Program-made: the position numbers and the translations under genes
Shown here: one piece after another, positions 60,936 through 64,000 of the stretch
How the letters are laid out: each line of letters begins with the position of its first letter
Position numbering within the stretch: position 1 is the first letter of the stretch
The notes under the pieces: model-generated
Databases searched by the model: none
What the model was told of the DNA's origin: nothing
What the model saw: the letters and a program-made list of their open reading frames with translations, nothing else
DNA from: Bacteroidales bacterium UBA4772
GTDB taxonomy: Bacteria; Bacteroidota; Bacteroidia; Bacteroidales; VadinHA17
Direction: 5' to 3'
Length of the DNA stretch: 64,000 nt
NCBI GenBank assembly: GCA_002403305.1
Contig: DHHM01000017.1
Span: 1,565 to 65,564 of the forward strand

Positions 60936-61970
60936 ATGAAAAAGATGAAGGCTCTCGTTAAGGCTCAGGCTACCAAAGGATTATGGATGCAGGAAGTGCC
61001 TGTGCCGGAGCCCGGATACAATGATGTAATCATAAAAGTCAAAAAGTCGGCCATATGCGGTACGGACCTGCATATCTATGAGTGGAATGAGTGGGCTCAG
61101 AAGACCATCGGGGTCCCCATGACCATAGGCCATGAGTATATGGGTTATATCGACAAAGCCGGCCCCGGCGTGACGAATGTAAAGGTGGGCGACAGGGTCA
61201 CCGGTGAAGGTCATCTCTTCTGCGGCACCTGCCGTAACTGCCGCCGGGGCAGAGAGCATGTATGCGAAAACACGGTTGGGATAGGAGTACATATCGACGG
61301 ATCGTTTGCAGAGTATGTAAAAGTGCCGGCACGTAACGTGGTTCTGCTTGATCACCGCATCCCCGATGACTGGGCAGCCATTATGGACCCGTTTGGCAAT
61401 GCCACCCATACTGCGCTGGCATTCCCCCTTCTGGGTGAGGATGTGCTGATCACCGGATCAGGACTGATAGGCAGCATGGCTGTTGCCATCGCCAGGTTCG
61501 CCGGCGCCCGTAATGTGGTAGCCACTGACCTGAGCGATTACCGCCTTGAACTGGCAAAAAAAATGGGCGCAACAAGGGTCCTCAATCCCGGAAGGGGAGA
61601 AAAAATACACGATGTCCTTGAACCCCTCCACATGAAGGGATTCGATGTCGGGCTTGAGATGTCAGGCTCACCTGCCGCCTTCCGCGAAATGATTGAAAAC
61701 ATGTATAATGGATCCAACATTGCCTTACTGGGAATCCTCCCCTCTGACTTCGAGGTCCCATGGAGCGATATCATCTTCAAGGCGCTGACCCTTAAGGGAA
61801 TATATGGACGTGAGCTCTGGGAGACCTGGTATAAGATGCAGATGATGATCATCGGCGGAATCAATCTTGACCCTATCATTACACACCGTTTCCATATTGA
61901 CGATTTCCAGAAGGGATTTGACATCATGGAAGAGGGCAACTGCGGTAAGGTGATCTTAAACTGGGAGTGA
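60936..61970 (+). CDS. tdh: L-threonine 3-dehydrogenase
   Basis: Zinc-dependent medium-chain dehydrogenase converting threonine to 2-amino-3-oxobutyrate with NAD. Start ATG 60936 (the longer frame begins with TTG). Catalytic zinc in CGTDLHIYEWNEW (Cys about 41) and GHEYMGYI; structural zinc in CGTCRNCRRGREHVC. Cofactor fold at VLITGSGLIGSMAVAIARFA. 344 residues. Substrate assignment rests on the Tdh-like HIYEWNEWA and MEEGNCGKVIL segments. Confidence 0.93.
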   Translation: MKKMKALVKAQATKGLWMQEVPVPEPGYNDVIIKVKKSAICGTDLHIYEWNEWAQKTIGVPMTIGHEYMGYIDKAGPGVTNVKVGDRVTGEGHLFCGTCRNCRRGREHVCENTVGIGVHIDGSFAEYVKVPARNVVLLDHRIPDDWAAIMDPFGNATHTALAFPLLGEDVLITGSGLIGSMAVAIARFAGARNVVATDLSDYRLELAKKMGATRVLNPGRGEKIHDVLEPLHMKGFDVGLEMSGSPAAFREMIENMYNGSNIALLGILPSDFEVPWSDIIFKALTLKGIYGRELWETWYKMQMMIIGGINLDPIITHRFHIDDFQKGFDIMEEGNCGKVILNWE

Positions 61971-62050
61971 GCAAAATTCTCTCTCCACAATTGCTGTTTT
62001 ATAAAATAGTCCTATCTTGATGTCATTGTGTATAAATATACCTGACATCT

Positions 62051-63757
62051 ATGTTGTCTGAACATCCGTCGTATGAAGAACTGACCAGGGACTTCAGCTG
62101 GTCCATTGCCGAAAAAGAGCTTGAATACACTCCCGGAGACATTATAAACATAGGTTGGCATTGCTCCGACAGGATATGCCATAAGGGCAAGGCAGACAAG
62201 ATTGCCCTTTACTATGAGGGGTTCGGTGGCACCCGGAAGCAGTATACCTTCAATGATATCAGGCTGGCGGGAAATACTATCGGTGCTTTCCTCCTCAGCC
62301 AGGGAATCGCTGAAAGTGACCGGGTCTGTCTTTTTATGGACAGGATTCCCGAATTGTACCTCTCATTCCTGGGGATACTGAAGATCGGCGCCATCGTTCA
62401 GCCTCTTTTTTCCGCTTTCGGGGATGAATCTCTCTTTGTGCGCCTCGACAATGCAGAGACAAGGGCTGTCATAACGCAGAAGAAGCACCTGTCCAAGGTG
62501 AGGAAGATCCGCTCATCACTGCCCAAACTGGAATTTGTTATCATAGTTGACAACGTAAAGCCCTCCGAGCTCGAACCCGGAGAGATCCTCTTCAGCCTTG
62601 AAAACGCTGAGCCTGTCGAGAAATTTGAGATAGCACCAACCCGGGCAGAAACCCATTCGCTGCTTCATTACACCTCCGGCACAACCGGTCAGCCCAAGGG
62701 GGTAAAGCACGTCCATTATTCCATCATGTCACAGTACCTCACCACAAAATGGGTTCTTGACCTGCGTGATGATGACATCTACTGGTGCACTGCTGACCCG
62801 GGTTGGGTGACCGGCACCTCGTACGGAATAATCGGACCGTGGAGCCTGGGTGTGACGCAGTGTGTCCTGGATACCGGATTTTCCGCCCAGGCATGGTACC
62901 GGTTTATTGAGAATTATAAAATAACGGTATGGTACTCGGCTCCCACCGCCATCAGGTCACTGATGAAAGCCGGAGACGAGCTGGTGAAGGAGTTTGATCT
63001 CTCCTCCCTGCGTCACCTGGCAAGCGTCGGCGAACCCCTCAATTCAGAAGCCGTTATATGGTCAGGAAGGGTGTTCGGAAAACAATTTCACGATACATTC
63101 TGGCAGACGGAGACAGGGTCTATAATGATCACCAACTTCCCCGGGATGAAGATTAAACCCGGCTCCATGGGAAAGACCTTCCCGGGAATAACGGGAGCAG
63201 TACTTGATCCGGTCACTTTCACACCTATCGGGGAGCCCGGCAAAGCCGGTCTTATAGCCTTCCGGCCCGGATGGCCCGCCATGATGAGAACATACTGGAG
63301 GAATGAGGAGAAATACAGGGAAAAATTCGTCAACGGATGGTATCTCTCCGGCGACAGGTCGAGCATCGACAATGAAGGCTACTACTGGTTCATGGGACGT
63401 GATGACGACGTAATTAATACCGGCGGGCACCTGGTGAGCCCGTTCGAGGTCGAATCAGCGCTGCTCGAACATCCTGCCGTCGGTGAATCAGGGGTGACCT
63501 CCAAACCTGACGAGATAAACATGGAGGTGGTTAAAGCATTCATCACCCTCAAACCCGGTTTTACTGCCGGCCCTGACCTTGAACTTGAGATAATGAACTT
63601 CATCCGCAAAAAGCTCTCCCCACTGGCAATGCCACAGGCTATTGAGTTCATGGATACCCTGCCCAAGACACGCAGCGGAAAGATCATGAGAAGAGTGCTT
63701 CATGCCAGGGAATGGGGTGAGGAGATAGGCGACATTTCAACTCTCGAAAATGACTGA
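62051..63757 (+). CDS. acyl-CoA ligase, acetyl-CoA-synthetase-like
   Basis: 568-residue AMP-forming ligase. LLHYTSGTTGQPKGVKHVHY is the P-loop, WYLSGDRSSIDNEGYYWFMG carries the adenylate Asp, GRDDDVINTGGHLVSPFEVE the hinge, and TLPKTRSGKIMRRVLHAREW the catalytic Lys region. CTADPGWVTGTSYGIIGPWS matches AcsA-type acetate-CoA ligases. Because an acyl carrier protein gene follows, loading of an ACP or secondary metabolism is also possible. Confidence 0.88.
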   Translation: MLSEHPSYEELTRDFSWSIAEKELEYTPGDIINIGWHCSDRICHKGKADKIALYYEGFGGTRKQYTFNDIRLAGNTIGAFLLSQGIAESDRVCLFMDRIPELYLSFLGILKIGAIVQPLFSAFGDESLFVRLDNAETRAVITQKKHLSKVRKIRSSLPKLEFVIIVDNVKPSELEPGEILFSLENAEPVEKFEIAPTRAETHSLLHYTSGTTGQPKGVKHVHYSIMSQYLTTKWVLDLRDDDIYWCTADPGWVTGTSYGIIGPWSLGVTQCVLDTGFSAQAWYRFIENYKITVWYSAPTAIRSLMKAGDELVKEFDLSSLRHLASVGEPLNSEAVIWSGRVFGKQFHDTFWQTETGSIMITNFPGMKIKPGSMGKTFPGITGAVLDPVTFTPIGEPGKAGLIAFRPGWPAMMRTYWRNEEKYREKFVNGWYLSGDRSSIDNEGYYWFMGRDDDVINTGGHLVSPFEVESALLEHPAVGESGVTSKPDEINMEVVKAFITLKPGFTAGPDLELEIMNFIRKKLSPLAMPQAIEFMDTLPKTRSGKIMRRVLHAREWGEEIGDISTLEND

Positions 63758-63768
63758 ATATCACGAGC

Positions 63769-63874
63769 TTGCAGATATAACCCTCAAACGAAATCGGCTT
63801 CCCGGAGCTGTGAAAATTAATCGTCATGATAAGTGAGATTTATGGCAACTTGCAATTATAACCCTTAAAACGAA
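63769..63874 (+). repeat. imperfect direct repeat before the acyl carrier protein
   Basis: CTTGCAGATATAACCCTCAA (about 63769) and CTTGCAATTATAACCCTTAA (about 63850), each followed by ACGAAT-like bases, are 81 bp apart in the 123-bp gap between the ligase and the ACP gene. The second copy ends 7 bp before the ATG at 63881. Confidence 0.55.
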
Positions 63875-63880
63875 TATGTT

Positions 63881-64000
63881 ATGGAAGAGAATAATCTTAA
63901 TGAGATGAAGGAGCTGATCCGGAACTATGTCATCAAAGAGTACATCGATGATGATGACACTACGATAACAGATGATACACCTCTTATTTCCAGCGGTTAC
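63881..64000 (+). CDS. acyl carrier protein, N-terminal part (cut by window edge)
   Basis: 40 codons are in the window: MEENNLNEMKELIRNYVIKE then YIDDDDTTITDDTPLISSGY. This is helix 1 and the DDTPL..SG loop of a phosphopantetheine-binding ACP; the DSL serine would follow outside the window. It is downstream of the acyl-CoA ligase, suggesting a joint pathway. Not the fatty-acid AcpP by sequence; a specialised ACP is likely. Confidence 0.7.
   Translation, partial: MEENNLNEMKELIRNYVIKEYIDDDDTTITDDTPLISSGY

Overview
The window reads as the chromosome of an anaerobic, polysaccharide-degrading Bacteroidota, probably a Bacteroidales or Marinilabiliales relative outside the genus Bacteroides. The reasons are SusC/SusD pairs, many lipoproteins with a Bacteroidota-type lipobox, promoters of the TTG - about 20 bp - TAnnTTTG type, weak ribosome binding sites, and one enzyme with a C-terminal type IX secretion (Por) sorting domain. 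No species call is possible from sequence reading alone.

Region 1 (1-622) has three tRNA-Cys-like sequences in tandem on the minus strand, one with enlarged variable and T loops, followed by a small Cys-rich lipoprotein gene. Region 2 (623-34082) is a large hemicellulose utilisation locus. A first minus-strand operon (5598 to 623) encodes GH5 and GH26 mannanases, a GH130 mannosylglucose phosphorylase and a cellobiose/mannobiose 2-epimerase. It is divergent from an AraC-type regulator (5892). A second minus-strand operon (25362 to 6930) encodes SusC, SusD, two IPT/TIG surface glycan-binding lipoproteins, a GH26/clan GH-A/T9SS multidomain enzyme, a GH31 with a PA14 insert, a CE7-type esterase and a GH2. 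Divergent from it runs a plus-strand operon with a NUDIX-type regulator, a sodium/solute symporter and a GH94 cellobiose phosphorylase, followed by a GH9 glucanase and a Tat-exported enolase-superfamily epimerase. Together these suggest surface cleavage of glucomannan/galactomannan and xyloglucan-like chains. Import through SusCD and the symporter would follow, then phosphorolysis of Man-Glc (GH130 after epimerisation of mannobiose) and of cellobiose (GH94).

Region 3 (34083-37590) is housekeeping: a small winged-helix regulator with a membrane protein, folB, glnS and tRNA-Gln(CTG). Region 4 (37563-45076) is a visibly AT-rich island flanked by a 29-bp exact direct repeat of the tRNA-Gln 3' end. 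It holds a lipoprotein gene split by an in-frame TAG, a TonB-dependent receptor/DUF4249 pair, remnants of at least three genes, an IS3-family element with a damaged orfA, and an IS21-like end remnant. No integrase is visible.

Region 5 (45077-64000) is mostly core genome: a beta-barrel protein and a BACON-like lipoprotein, an acylphosphatase, a bifunctional penicillin-binding protein, a DUF4382 lipoprotein, an M48 protease next to hflK-hflC, mscL, dodecin, a Kbp/YgaU-like BON-LysM protein, tcdA, a TatD-like hydrolase, gltX, tdh, an acetyl-CoA-synthetase-like ligase, and the start of an acyl carrier protein cut by the window edge. A hairpin repeat of about 80 bp occurs at 20484 and 56006, with a half copy at 30880.
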